Shown: in pieces, positions 1 to 7,611 of the stretch | Numbering within the stretch: position 1 is the stretch's first letter | How the letters are laid out: every line of letters starts with the position of its first letter | NCBI GenBank assembly: GCA_903819975.1 | Contig: CAIJFI010000006.1 | Span: 62,001-126,000, forward strand | From: an uncultured Bacteroidota bacterium | GTDB taxonomy: Bacteria; Bacteroidota; Bacteroidia; Chitinophagales; Chitinophagaceae | Length of the DNA stretch: 64,000 nucleotides | Direction: 5' to 3' | The notes under the pieces: model-generated | Seen by the model: the letters and a program-made list of their open reading frames with translations, nothing else | What the model was told of the DNA's origin: nothing | The model's database searches: none | Translations under genes and position numbers: made by a program

Positions 1-922
1 GTTCCATGCCCAAGTGTGGGCTTTGTATCATCTGAAATCCATCCTCGTAAAAAGGATAGGGGCCAAACCAATATTCAAAAGCCTTTAACATCATAGGAAC
101 TTGAGTGTATTGATTTCGTGCTTTTACAGAGTCCTGTCTTAATGCCCAATAGTGTATATCTAAATTTCCTTTTAATCCTTTATAAGTTTCACTCCATCCA
201 ATATAGTCACCAATGTATGGGATGATATTGTAGTTGTTGATTGGGTTAGTTACTTTCCATGTAAAATGTTGAGTGCCGTTATTTAAAATTAGTTGCTCAT
301 CCCATTGTTTTTTCCCATTTGCAATAGCAATAATATTATCTTTTTTAGGTAGCGTTATTTTTATGGTTGCACCATGATCTGGCTCGTCAGACTGTACATC
401 CTTACATGGATACCATACAGATGCACCTAAACCTTGACATGCCACTGAAATCCATGGATTTCCATTTGCGTCTTTTTTCCAAATCCAGCCTCCATCCCAT
501 GGTGGGCGTATCGCCTCACGAGGCATACCATGGTATGATATTAATAGTTGAAAATTTTCACCATTTTTCATATTCGTTTTTGGATTAGCAATTGCAATAT
601 TTCCATCTCTAGTAAATGCTAGGGTATCCATTTTTTTTAACCCATTACTTACCATTATTATTCTATCAATGACTAATGGTTGCTGTAAATCAATTTGGAT
701 ACGCTTGCTATTTTTAATTGCTTTTACATCCCATAAAACAAAACCTTGAATTGTTTTATTTTCAATATTTGGAGTTACATCAATGGCGTATTGTTGAATA
801 TCAAACCAATCTCTGTTTTCATTTAAACTACCACGTAGCGTGTCGGCCTTGGTGAACACAGGTTGTGCGTTTGCTGACAATGCCAATGCAAATAGGAAAA
901 AGTATAAAGTAATTTGTTTCAT
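1..922 (-). CDS. M1 family aminopeptidase, N-terminal part (runs off window edge)
   Basis: The reading frame is open from an ATG at 922 to the left edge, giving about 307 residues. It starts with a signal peptide (roughly residues 1-19, cut before QP), so the product is exported. The body matches the beta-rich N-terminal domain of gluzincin M1 peptidases as found in Bacteroidota. The visible part ends at Leu-Gly-Met-Glu, the start of the exopeptidase motif (GxMEN/GMEH) that binds the substrate amino group. The zinc site HExxH lies beyond the window, so catalysis cannot be checked. The expected role is removal of N-terminal residues from peptides in the periplasm or at the surface. The family call rests on the pattern around GME and the tryptophan-rich segment near residues 140-170. 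Confidence 0.8.
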   Translation of the reverse strand, partial: MKQITLYFFLFALALSANAQPVFTKADTLRGSLNENRDWFDIQQYAIDVTPNIENKTIQGFVLWDVKAIKNSKRIQIDLQQPLVIDRIIMVSNGLKKMDTLAFTRDGNIAIANPKTNMKNGENFQLLISYHGMPREAIRPPWDGGWIWKKDANGNPWISVACQGLGASVWYPCKDVQSDEPDHGATIKITLPKKDNIIAIANGKKQWDEQLILNNGTQHFTWKVTNPINNYNIIPYIGDYIGWSETYKGLKGNLDIHYWALRQDSVKARNQYTQVPMMLKAFEYWFGPYPFYEDGFQMIQSPHLGME

Positions 923-1043
923 ATTATTGAAATGATTAGTAGCCAATAAATTTAAGCGTTTTAATATTCACTTTTAGTTTCTAATTAAATTTTTCCGTGC
1001 AGCTGGCGCCGGAATGTTCCTATTCCATCGGACACTTTGCGTA

Positions 1044-1697
1044 CTATTCTTTTTTTAACTTGGCTTTAAATACCTTTTCAAATTTTTCCAATTTCGGACC
1101 TATCACATAACGACAATAACCTTGGTAGGTATTGTTATTATAATAGTTTTGGTGGTAACTTTCGGCAGAATAGAATTTTGTAAATGGCGTTACTTCGGTA
1201 ATAATGGGCTTATCCCAAGCTTTTGCAGCTGTAAGTTCGGCTATGTATTTTTCAGCCACTTCTTTTTGATGTTCGTTGTGATAAAATACGGCACTTCGGT
1301 ATTGAGGACCTACGTCGTTTCCTTGTTGGTTTGGTGTGGTTGGATCATGTGTTTTCCAAAATACAGCAAGGATATCGTCTAAGCTAATTTTAGTAGTATC
1401 ATAAACAATTTGACAAACCTCAGCATGTCCTGTAGTCTTATCACAAACCTGTTCATAAGTTGGATTTTCTATATGACCACCACTATAGCCACTTGTTACT
1501 TTAACAACGCCTTCTAAACGTTGATAAATGGCTTCTGTGCACCAAAAACAGCCTGATCCTAATGTAATGGTTTCTGTATGGGACATATCTATATTTTTTG
1601 TTTTATTATTGGTTTTGTTGGAATTATTAGGTTGTGCGCAGGCTTCAAAGCCAAAAAAGGCGCTAAACAGTAACAATCCGGTTATTATTTGCTTCAT
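1044..1697 (-). CDS. msrA: Peptide-methionine (S)-S-oxide reductase MsrA, exported
   Basis: MsrA reduces the S-epimer of methionine sulfoxide in oxidised proteins. The signature GCFWC is at residues 49-53, with Cys50 the expected nucleophile, followed by the family segments SGYSGG, GHAEV and YRSAVFY. Unlike cytosolic MsrA, this 217-aa form has an N-terminal hydrophobic leader with a cysteine at residue 20. It is therefore probably secreted and perhaps lipid-anchored (the lipobox FEAC is loose). It is transcribed away from mutS2 across a gap of about 100 bases. An envelope repair role is inferred from the leader. Confidence 0.95.
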   Translation of the reverse strand: MKQIITGLLLFSAFFGFEACAQPNNSNKTNNKTKNIDMSHTETITLGSGCFWCTEAIYQRLEGVVKVTSGYSGGHIENPTYEQVCDKTTGHAEVCQIVYDTTKISLDDILAVFWKTHDPTTPNQQGNDVGPQYRSAVFYHNEHQKEVAEKYIAELTAAKAWDKPIITEVTPFTKFYSAESYHQNYYNNNTYQGYCRYVIGPKLEKFEKVFKAKLKKE

Positions 1698-1771
1698 GTA
1701 ATAAGTATATGGGTGTAAATTAAAACAATCTGACCCTATATTTGTTCAAATGGTGTTAATGTTTATTTAAG

Positions 1772-1779
1772 TAAATTTG
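1772..1779 (+). promoter_or_regulatory. Candidate -7 promoter element for mutS2
   Basis: TAAATTTG matches the Bacteroidota -7 consensus TAnnTTTG and lies 16 bases before the mutS2 ATG. A second match (TATATTTG) is at 1737-1744. No good -33 TTTG is seen at the usual spacing, so this is only a motif-level call. Confidence 0.4.
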
Positions 1780-1795
1780 CAGCCTATTTAGCACT

Positions 1796-3982
1796 ATGAG
1801 AGTATATCCAGAAAATGCACTAACCCAATTGGAATTTGATAAAATTACTGCCATTTTATTGGGGCATTGTCAAACCAATATAGGTAAGGAGATAGTGGAG
1901 GATATGCGTATACATACCCATTTAAAATATATACAATCTGCTTTAAGGCAAACGGAGGAGTACAAGTATATTAAACTGGCCAATCAATATTTTCCTTCTG
2001 ATTTTGTAATCGATATCAGAAAAGATTTAAAATTATTAGGTATTCCAGGTGCACAATTAACTGGAGAGCAGTGGTTATTAGTTAGACGTTTAGCGGAGCA
2101 TACAAGTAATTTATATAAGTGGTTTGATGCGGAACGTAAGCAATCTTATGCCAATTTATATGAAGTAATTGGGGAAAGTTATTATGAAAAAGTTATTATA
2201 GAAAGTATTGATGAGATTATAGATGAACGTGGAAATGTAAAAGATAATGCGTCGGAAGATTTAGCTAAGATTAGAATGCAATTATTCAAGAAGCGTCAAG
2301 AACTTCGTCGAATTTTTGATAAAGTGATTCATAAGTTGGCAAAAGCAGGTTACACCGCGGACATTGATGAAAGCTTTAGCAATGGCCGTCGTGTTGTTGC
2401 TGTTTTTTCTGAGTATAAGCGTCAAGTAAAAGGATTTCTACATGGGGAAAGTGATAGTAGAAAAACTGCATTCATTGAGCCCGAAGAAACCATTGAATTA
2501 AATAATGAATTATATGGCTTAGAGCAAGATGAACAAAGAGAAGTACAAAGGGTGTTAAGATTGTTAACAGCAACACTTGCTCCATATTCAGCTTTGTTAT
2601 TAAGTTATATACAAATGGTGGGCATTTTTGATTTTATCAGAGCCAAGGCAATTTTAGCTGTGGATATGAATGCCAATATGCCAATGGTTCAAAACAATGC
2701 GACCTCTCAATTGATTGATGCGTATCATCCTTTGTTGTATTTGTATAACAAAGTGTCTGGTAAAAAAACCATTCCTGTTAATTTGCACTTGGACGACGAA
2801 GCGCGTATTTTAATAATTAGTGGACCGAATGCAGGAGGGAAAACCGTTTCCATGAAAACCTTAGGTTTGAACCAAGTAATGATGCAAAGTGGTTTATTAG
2901 TACCTATGAATCCTACTTCTCAAATGGGAATTTATAAGCAGTTATATATTCAATTAGGTGATACTCAAAACTTAGCATTTGAATTAAGTACATATTCGAG
3001 TCACTTAATGCACATGAAACATTTTATCGAAAATGCGAATGGCAAAACAATGTTTTTTATTGATGAATTAGGTAGTGGTTCGGATCCGCATTTGGGAGGA
3101 GCATTTGCCGAAGTAATATTGGAAGAATTATCACATAGACACGCACAAGGAATTGTAACTACGCATTATTTGAATTTAAAAGTAATGGCTAATCACAATA
3201 AAGGTATTGTGAATGGAGCCATGCAGTTTGATGAAGTCAAATTAGAGCCATTATATCAGTTGGTAATTGGAAAGCCAGGTAGTTCTTACACTTTCGCAAT
3301 TGCTGAAAGAATAGGCTTGCCTAAGAACTTAATTAATCGCGCGCGTAAATTAGTGGACACACATCATTTTGAATTAGATAAATTATTAAATAGGACTGAA
3401 CAGGATTTGCAATTGGTGCAAAAAGAGCGTCGTGAATTGCATAAGAAATTAAAAGAGAACGAGCATTTACAGCATGAGTTGAATAAAGCATTAGATAAAG
3501 AAAAGCATTTGCAACAAGTTCAATTATTAAAGGAGCAAAATAGAGTAGCCGAAGAAAAATTTTCTTATAATAAAGACATGGAGCGACAGCTAAAACAAAT
3601 TGCTTTGGATTGGAAAAAAAGTGAGAAGAAGGAGGAAGTAATGAAGAACTTGTTTAATTTATTATTCAAGAAAAATGATGCCATCGTAATTAATAAGTTA
3701 GCTAAAAAGGTAGACAAGAATTATAAAGAAACAACTGCTCCTATTGAAGTGGGCTCCATTGTTAAATTAAAAAAGAATTACCAAGTGGGCGAAGTGCTTG
3801 AATTAAAAGGAAAGCGTGCCATTGTGAAAGTGGGTCAGTTGCCAATGAATATTGACTTGATTGATTTAATGGTAGTTGAAAAAATTGAAGAAGTTGTGAA
3901 GCAATCTATAACTAGAAAAATTCCAGCGCCAACTACTCCGAAGCAATTGGCGCCCAAACAAAATATTAACAAACAAAAATAA
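1796..3982 (+). CDS. mutS2: MutS2-family ATPase lacking the C-terminal Smr domain
   Basis: This is a MutS2-type DNA-structure or ribosome-collision ATPase. The order is an N-terminal MutS-like core, a Walker A GPNAGGKT at residues 343-350, a Walker B region with DELGSGSDP, a long charged coiled coil (about residues 520-620), and a KOW-like segment beginning near EVGSIVKLKK. The protein then ends after a Pro/Lys/Gln-rich tail. At 728 aa it is shorter than the roughly 780-aa B. subtilis protein, and the Smr nuclease motifs are absent. No Smr remnant follows in any nearby frame before the next gene. ATP-driven clamp function is expected, but the Smr nuclease activity is not. It may be co-transcribed with the next gene, which starts 6 bases downstream. 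Confidence 0.92.
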   Translation: MRVYPENALTQLEFDKITAILLGHCQTNIGKEIVEDMRIHTHLKYIQSALRQTEEYKYIKLANQYFPSDFVIDIRKDLKLLGIPGAQLTGEQWLLVRRLAEHTSNLYKWFDAERKQSYANLYEVIGESYYEKVIIESIDEIIDERGNVKDNASEDLAKIRMQLFKKRQELRRIFDKVIHKLAKAGYTADIDESFSNGRRVVAVFSEYKRQVKGFLHGESDSRKTAFIEPEETIELNNELYGLEQDEQREVQRVLRLLTATLAPYSALLLSYIQMVGIFDFIRAKAILAVDMNANMPMVQNNATSQLIDAYHPLLYLYNKVSGKKTIPVNLHLDDEARILIISGPNAGGKTVSMKTLGLNQVMMQSGLLVPMNPTSQMGIYKQLYIQLGDTQNLAFELSTYSSHLMHMKHFIENANGKTMFFIDELGSGSDPHLGGAFAEVILEELSHRHAQGIVTTHYLNLKVMANHNKGIVNGAMQFDEVKLEPLYQLVIGKPGSSYTFAIAERIGLPKNLINRARKLVDTHHFELDKLLNRTEQDLQLVQKERRELHKKLKENEHLQHELNKALDKEKHLQQVQLLKEQNRVAEEKFSYNKDMERQLKQIALDWKKSEKKEEVMKNLFNLLFKKNDAIVINKLAKKVDKNYKETTAPIEVGSIVKLKKNYQVGEVLELKGKRAIVKVGQLPMNIDLIDLMVVEKIEEVVKQSITRKIPAPTTPKQLAPKQNINKQK

Positions 3983-3988
3983 ACTTAT

Positions 3989-4444
3989 ATGATACTAGAC
4001 GATTTAGAAAATATTTCAAAATATATAACTGTTCATCCTAGGTTTGAAAAAGCATTTGAATATTTAACCACAACAAAGTTTGAAGATATCAAACCTGGTA
4101 AATATGAAATAGACGGGGATCATATTTTTGCATTGGTAGTAAATGATGACGCGATAGCTATGTTGGATTCTACATCTCAATTTGAGTGCCATAATACATA
4201 TATCGATATTCAATATGTATTTGGAGGGCTAGAAACTGTTGGTTATAAATCTCGTTTAACATGTGTTGAGCCAAGAGGGGAATATGATGCTAAAAAAGAT
4301 GTCTTATTTTATGAGGATGCACCTGATTTCTTCTTTAAATTATATCCAGGTCAGTTTGGTATATATTTTCCCGATGATGTCCATGCACCAATGATTGGTG
4401 AAGGCAAGATAAAAAAGGTAGTCATGAAAATTAGATTAGCTTAA
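3989..4444 (+). CDS. YhcH/YjgK/YiaL (DUF386) family protein
   Basis: This 151-aa cupin-like protein belongs to the YhcH/YjgK/YiaL family (TabA, EbgC relatives), judged from the N-terminal MILDDL start, the central CHNTYIDIQYV segment and the C-terminal FPDDVHAP segment that supplies metal-ligand-like residues. Characterised members act on sugars or sugar acids, often as anomerases or in sialic-acid use, but the substrate here cannot be read from sequence. It sits 6 bases after mutS2 and 11 bases before a pirin gene, so all three may share a transcript. Confidence 0.85.
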   Translation: MILDDLENISKYITVHPRFEKAFEYLTTTKFEDIKPGKYEIDGDHIFALVVNDDAIAMLDSTSQFECHNTYIDIQYVFGGLETVGYKSRLTCVEPRGEYDAKKDVLFYEDAPDFFFKLYPGQFGIYFPDDVHAPMIGEGKIKKVVMKIRLA

Positions 4445-4455
4445 TATTTCATTTT

Positions 4456-5343
4456 ATGTCAGTAAAGCAAGTAGAGATGGTGTTGGCACCAAGGGAGCCA
4501 CACTATGTTGGAGATGGTTTTAGAGTCCATAATTTTATACCTAGTGCATATGGATTAACTATGCAAAGAATGGATCCCTTTATTATGTTGGATTATGGTG
4601 CAAAGTTTTATTTTCCACCTAGTCCAAGTAAGGCTAAAGGTGTTGGTGTACATCCACATAGAGGGTTTGAAACTGTAACTGTTGCCTATAAAGGAAGTGT
4701 TGCACATCATGATAGTGGAGGAGGTGGTGGTGTTATTTCGGAAGGGGATGTTCAATGGATGACTGCTGCAAGTGGCGTATTACATAAGGAATACCATAGT
4801 GAGGAGTTTAGTAAAACAGGAGGAGATTTTCAGATGGTTCAATTGTGGGTGAATTTGCCAGCAAAAGATAAAATGAGTACGCCTAAATACCAGGCAATTA
4901 CGAATGATCAAATTCCTAAAATTTCCGTTCCAAATAATGGGGGTGAAGTGGAAGTAATTGCTGGAAATTTTAATGGTCATATAGGAGCTGCTACTACTTT
5001 TTCCCCAGTACATATGTTGAATGCAAAATTGAAAATTGGAGGAGAATCCAATTTTAGTTTTCCTTCACATTTTAATACAGGTTTATTAGTGATTGAAGGA
5101 TCAGTGATTGTAAATGGTATAGAAGATGTGCCTTTGGATCATTTTGCTTTATTTACTAATGTTGGAGAGACTTTTAGCATTAAAGCTTCTGAAGATAGTA
5201 TTGTTCTAATTCTATCTGGTGAACCATTAAGAGAGCCTATTGCTGCACACGGACCTTTTGTGATGAATACAAGACAAGAAATTATGCAGGCATTTGAGGA
5301 CTATGAAAATGGGAATTTTGGGGAGTTAGAAGATTCTTTATAG
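4456..5343 (+). CDS. Pirin family protein
   Basis: This bicupin protein of 295 aa has the canonical pirin metal set: His66 and His68 in HPHRGFE, then His110 and Glu112 in HKEYH. Bacterial pirins bind iron or another divalent metal. Some have quercetinase-like dioxygenase activity and others act as regulators; nothing here selects between these. The C-terminal cupin half is present. The gene follows the YhcH-type cupin gene closely. Confidence 0.92.
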   Translation: MSVKQVEMVLAPREPHYVGDGFRVHNFIPSAYGLTMQRMDPFIMLDYGAKFYFPPSPSKAKGVGVHPHRGFETVTVAYKGSVAHHDSGGGGGVISEGDVQWMTAASGVLHKEYHSEEFSKTGGDFQMVQLWVNLPAKDKMSTPKYQAITNDQIPKISVPNNGGEVEVIAGNFNGHIGAATTFSPVHMLNAKLKIGGESNFSFPSHFNTGLLVIEGSVIVNGIEDVPLDHFALFTNVGETFSIKASEDSIVLILSGEPLREPIAAHGPFVMNTRQEIMQAFEDYENGNFGELEDSL

Positions 5344-5362
5344 AATTAGTTCTATTTAATAT

Positions 5363-5386
5363 TTCCTATTTCGATTGCAATAGGAA
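5363..5386. terminator. Hairpin between the pirin and TlpA-like genes
   Basis: Perfect 8-bp arms TTCCTATT and AATAGGAA enclose an 8-base loop just after the pirin stop. There is no run of T, so termination is uncertain and it may be only a local hairpin. Confidence 0.35.
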
Positions 5387-5412
5387 TAGAATGCTACGTA
5401 ATTTTACAGTAT

Positions 5413-6813
5413 ATGAATTGTAAACGTATTTCAATCCTTTTGTTTGTCATTATTTTTTTGCCTAAAATAATTAATGCACAATTTTATCTTAAGTTAAAAT
5501 CTACTAATACGATTGATAGTATAGCGTATTTAAGAGCAGTTATCTTTGATGATAAAAATTTTATACCCAAAGACACACTTGAGTTGTATAAAGGAATGAA
5601 TGTTGTAAAAAATATAAAGCCAATTGTAGGTGGCATCTATTTTTTATATTTTCCAAAATCAAAACAAAAAGTTTATTTAACAATTGAAAATAAGGATAGC
5701 TTATTGATTTCGATAAGTGATTCTATATATTTAAATTCAATACATATTAATAGTAGTAAGAATGATAGTTTTTTTGTATACCAAAGACTAGAGAAACATC
5801 TTTCGAATATAGATTCTTTATATGAAAGTCAAGTTAGGCAAGGTCGTAAGTTTAATCAAACACAGAAAGCGGTTTTTTTTCAATCTAAGAATTTACAATT
5901 AGCTACAGCTCGAAATAGAATAATGAAAATTTTAAAGCCTGAATCAGCCTTGTATTTACATTTTGACGTACTTAATAAATTAGATGCGTCCGTTCCTAAT
6001 AAAAAGAATTATAGCGGAAGAATTAATTTTTTTAAAAGTATTGATATCAATGCACCAAAACTTTTATTTACTCCCAATATTAAACAGGTTCTTTCGGAAT
6101 ACTTGTCTTATTATCCTTTGCAAGCCGATTCTATTAAAAAAGGTGTAGATACTATTATGCTTAAGTTAGATTGTAAAAGCAAATCTTACCCATATACATT
6201 TGACTACTTAGTTAAATTACTTAAAAATAGAGATATTCAGAACAACACTTTTGCGTATGCTTATTTTATCAATAAATATGTAAAAGTGAATAAGTGTAAA
6301 TTTTTAGATCCTAAAATAGAAAAGCAGTTATTAGAAGAATTAGAAAAAGTGAATGAAATACAACAAAGAGATAGTAGTGTTAATATAATATTAAAAGATA
6401 CCGCGGGTATAGAACAAAATTTACATGAATTTTCAAAAAAGTTTGACTACACTTTGATCACCTTTTTTGATCCAAATTGCGAACATTGTAAGGCTGAATT
6501 ACCTAAAATGGATACAATGATAAATATTATTGAAAAACAACTAGTATTAAATATAGGTAAGTTTACAGTTTGTAATGATATGGTTATACAGTCCGATGTA
6601 TGGAAATCTTTTATAAATGATTATCACTTAAATCGTAATTATGTTCATGTGCATCTTGGAAATAACAACGAAATAAGAAAGGCTTATGATGCGTATTCAA
6701 ACCCTATATTCTATTTGATTGATAACGATGGAAGGTTGATAGGTAAGAAAATAAGTGTAAATACCCTTAGGAAAATATTGGTTTCCAATATTCAATCTGG
6801 TAAAAAGGCATAA
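5413..6813 (+). CDS. Exported TlpA/thioredoxin-like protein
   Basis: This 466-aa protein has a signal peptide ending near NAQ, a beta-rich N-terminal part resembling the DUF4369-type domain that precedes thioredoxins in Bacteroidota, a helical middle, and a C-terminal thioredoxin-like fold. The redox motif is Cys356-Glu-His-Cys359, preceded by TFFDPN and followed by KAELPKMD, as in TlpA/ResA-like proteins. It is expected in the periplasm as a thiol-disulfide reductase. The redox partner is unknown. A DUF1573 gene follows 42 bases downstream. Confidence 0.85.
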   Translation: MNCKRISILLFVIIFLPKIINAQFYLKLKSTNTIDSIAYLRAVIFDDKNFIPKDTLELYKGMNVVKNIKPIVGGIYFLYFPKSKQKVYLTIENKDSLLISISDSIYLNSIHINSSKNDSFFVYQRLEKHLSNIDSLYESQVRQGRKFNQTQKAVFFQSKNLQLATARNRIMKILKPESALYLHFDVLNKLDASVPNKKNYSGRINFFKSIDINAPKLLFTPNIKQVLSEYLSYYPLQADSIKKGVDTIMLKLDCKSKSYPYTFDYLVKLLKNRDIQNNTFAYAYFINKYVKVNKCKFLDPKIEKQLLEELEKVNEIQQRDSSVNIILKDTAGIEQNLHEFSKKFDYTLITFFDPNCEHCKAELPKMDTMINIIEKQLVLNIGKFTVCNDMVIQSDVWKSFINDYHLNRNYVHVHLGNNNEIRKAYDAYSNPIFYLIDNDGRLIGKKISVNTLRKILVSNIQSGKKA

Positions 6814-6855
6814 TAAGCCATTAATAGTTTAAATTTGAATATCTAAATATAATAT

Positions 6856-7251
6856 ATGAAATCAATATTACTTACAGCTTTATTAGTAGTTGGAATTTTT
6901 AGTGTGAATGCACAAACTCCTCCTGCACAAACTGATATTACAAAGGTCTTAAAATTTACCAACGATAATTTTGACATGGGTAAAATCACTACTGGTAAAC
7001 CAACAGAATTTACAGTGGATATTGAAAATATTAGTGCATCTCCTGTTACGCTAGATAATGTTATGGTTGGTTGTGGTTGTACTACGCCTAAATATACTAA
7101 AGGTCAAGTAATAGCAGCTGGTGCTCATGCGTCAGTTGTACTTGGATTTAACGGTAGTGCGGTGGGGAATTTTACTAAAGTTGCAACTATCTTTTTTAGT
7201 GGTAATTTAACTAAGCAAGTAAGCTTTCACGGAGAAGGAGTGCAACAGTAA
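6856..7251 (+). CDS. Exported DUF1573 domain protein
   Basis: This small (131 aa) protein has a signal peptide cut near NAQ and a single immunoglobulin-like DUF1573 domain. Features are the opening FDMGKI, the NISASPVTL strand and the CGC pair followed by TTPKYTKG. The family is abundant in Bacteroidota and resembles the ASH/MSP beta-sandwich, but no biochemical role is established. It ends just before a terminator facing the tRNA gene. Confidence 0.88.
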   Translation: MKSILLTALLVVGIFSVNAQTPPAQTDITKVLKFTNDNFDMGKITTGKPTEFTVDIENISASPVTLDNVMVGCGCTTPKYTKGQVIAAGAHASVVLGFNGSAVGNFTKVATIFFSGNLTKQVSFHGEGVQQ

Positions 7252-7272
7252 TTGTTGTTTTATATAATATTT

Positions 7273-7301
7273 AAAGGTCATCCAATGGGTGGCCTTTTTT
7301 T
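7273..7301 (+). terminator. Rho-independent terminator after the DUF1573 gene
   Basis: An 11-bp stem (AAAGGTCATCC with GGGTGGCCTTT, two G-U pairs) with a 3-base loop is followed by seven T. It lies 22 bases after the DUF1573 stop. Confidence 0.85.
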
Positions 7302-7377
7302 GTGGATTGCCGTCTTTGGGGCACATATTCTTTATAAATCCGCCTTCAATTCCTGAAAATGCTCGATTAGGGGCATT

Positions 7378-7404
7378 AAAAAAGCCCCAAAATGGGGCTT
7401 TTTC
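7378..7404 (-). terminator. Terminator of tRNA-Ser, possibly bidirectional
   Basis: The stem AAAAAGCCCC / GGGGCTTTTT with a short A-rich loop has T runs on both strands. It lies 11 bases beyond the 3' end of the minus-strand tRNA gene and could also stop leftover plus-strand transcription. Confidence 0.8.
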
Positions 7405-7414
7405 CTTTATTCTG

Positions 7415-7499
7415 CGGAGAGTTAGGGATTCGAACCCCAGGACCTGTTACAGTCAACAGTTTTCAAGACTGCCGCATTCGACCGCTCTGCCAACTCTCC
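7415..7499 (-). tRNA. tRNA-Ser (anticodon UGA)
   Basis: An 85-base tRNA with a long variable arm. The acceptor stem pairs GGAGAGT with ACTCTCC and the discriminator is G, as in serine tRNAs. The anticodon loop CTTGAAA gives anticodon TGA on a GCAGT/ACTGT stem, and the T arm contains GGTTCGAATCC. The 3' CCA is not encoded, since CAGA follows the discriminator. It reads serine UCA and related codons. Confidence 0.97.
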
Positions 7500-7611
7500 G
7501 CGGCAAATGTAGTATACGAATCTGAATTATACAAAAAATATTGGCTTTTTATTCCATTAAACAAAAGACCTAATTAATTGACTACCATGTATCTTTACAA
7601 AAAAGGAGTAA

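Noticed and set aside
367..588. 73-aa open frame on the plus strand at the window start
   Set aside because: It lies antisense to the convincing M1 aminopeptidase frame, which has a signal peptide and family motifs.
923..1043. GC-richer patch between the M1 peptidase and msrA genes as a possible RNA
   Set aside because: Only short, weak inverted repeats are seen (for example GGAAT/ATTCC). There is no clear terminator tail and no match to a known RNA class.
7289..7577. Small open frames on the plus strand over the tRNA-Ser gene
   Set aside because: They read through the terminators and the antisense of a clear tRNA gene; frequently mis-annotated hypothetical proteins of this kind are artefacts.
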